Shown here: one piece after another, positions 58,449 through 58,765 of the stretch
Layout of the letters: each line of letters begins with the position of its first letter
Position numbering within the stretch: position 1 is the first letter of the stretch
Notes under the pieces: model-generated
Seen by the model: the letters and a program-made list of their open reading frames with translations, nothing else
What the model was told of the DNA's origin: nothing
Database searches by the model: none
Position numbers and translations under genes: made by a program
Source of the DNA: Bacteroidales bacterium
Lineage (GTDB): Bacteria > Bacteroidota > Bacteroidia > Bacteroidales > ML635J-15
Assembly (NCBI GenBank): GCA_027858835.1
Contig: JAQIBY010000053.1
Span: 1 to 58,765, forward strand
Length of the DNA stretch: 58,765 bases
Direction of reading: 5' to 3'

Positions 58449-58765
58449 TTCAATATTTAAATTATTGAAAATCAATAATCGCAAAAAATAAAACGATCAA
58501 AGTTTGGGTGCCCATTTGCACATCTTTACTATTTTTATGGCTTTAAAACGGCTAAAATCAGTTAAAAGTTGAAAGTGGGAAAGAGATTGGTAACGAATTA
58601 AAAGAAAACAAAACACAAGATGTGAAAGTTAAAATAAGAGAAAGGAAGCAAATAAGAAGAGATTTGATTAATGAGGCAAAAACAAACAAATAGGGTTATT
58701 CTCTTAATTTTCATATTATAGTTTTTATTTTATTGCTAGGAAATTTTATAGAATGATAGTATATT
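58449..58765. other. Right-end intergenic sequence
   Basis: AT-rich, no convincing gene other than the possible open-frame remnant at 58556-58693. Beyond 58694 only the AT-rich end of the window. Confidence 0.35.
58556..58693 (+). pseudogene. Possible 3' remnant of a coding sequence
   Basis: Open frame of 45 codons ending in TAG (58691-58693) with no ATG, encoding a Lys/Glu/Asn-rich, probably helical stretch (ELKENKTQDVKVKIRERKQ, then RRDLINEAKTNK). It may be the tail of a toxin or immunity gene truncated upstream. Chance open frame is a real alternative in such AT-rich sequence. Confidence 0.2.

Overview
The window is a piece of a Bacteroidota chromosome, probably from the Bacteroidales/Marinilabiliales side of the phylum, although the exact rank is inference. 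The evidence is the gene content (DUF6089 barrel proteins beside uppS and bamA, a DUF3467 protein behind rpoC, a SusC-like TonB receptor with a carboxypeptidase-regulatory N-terminus), the AT-rich sequence, and repeated use of the Bacteroidota promoter pattern TTG-N19-21-TAnnTTTG. Almost everything up to about 56.5 kb is core chromosome. Accessory DNA is confined to the two ends.

Layout. 1-390 holds a nested palindromic intergenic element and no gene. 391-5080 (minus) has a hypothetical protein, a YiiX-like lipoprotein peptidase, a membrane-tethered receiver protein, a secreted hypothetical protein, a class III aminotransferase and a LytTR regulator. 5126-15086 (minus) is a cell-envelope block: murI, two Skp/OmpH chaperones, bamA, uppS, two DUF6089 proteins, nadK, a small Omp85-like protein and a CBS protein. 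15264-20239 (plus) carries pdxJ, an alpha/beta hydrolase, fumC and asnB, and ends in a bidirectional terminator facing the DUF3467 gene. 20335-33481 (minus) is the transcription/translation block, read from high to low coordinates as tRNA-Thr, Tyr, Gly, Thr, tuf, tRNA-Trp, secE, nusG, rplK, rplA, rplJ, rplL, rpoB, rpoC, DUF3467. Upstream of it lie rpsU, xerC and hpf, then a ComEA-like helix-hairpin-helix protein with two sodium-coupled transporters, then fbaA, a secreted endonuclease/phosphatase-fold protein, a beta-helix-like lipoprotein, an Uup-type ABC-F ATPase and trmD. From 45844 everything is on the plus strand: a DUF349 repeat protein, a TonB receptor, pyrG, yidC, a second ABC-F ATPase and a lipoprotein.

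The most interesting part is the right end (56491-58765). A C-terminal fragment of an Rhs/YD-repeat protein, lacking all of the N-terminal shell, begins inside the stop codon of the lipoprotein gene. Its variable tip carries a metzincin-type zinc site (HExxHxxGxxD plus a possible Met-turn). A gene overlapping its 3' end by 23 nt encodes a small exported protein with MORN/YwqK-like repeats, which is a good candidate for the cognate immunity protein. The next 890 bases have no convincing gene but contain a 32-nt direct repeat (one mismatch), the first copy lying right behind the pair, a second 15-nt direct repeat, an RNA-like multi-stem motif and a fragment of open frame. I read this as an orphan toxin-tip/immunity cassette in a recombination-prone tail, and the proposed activity and pairing are inference.
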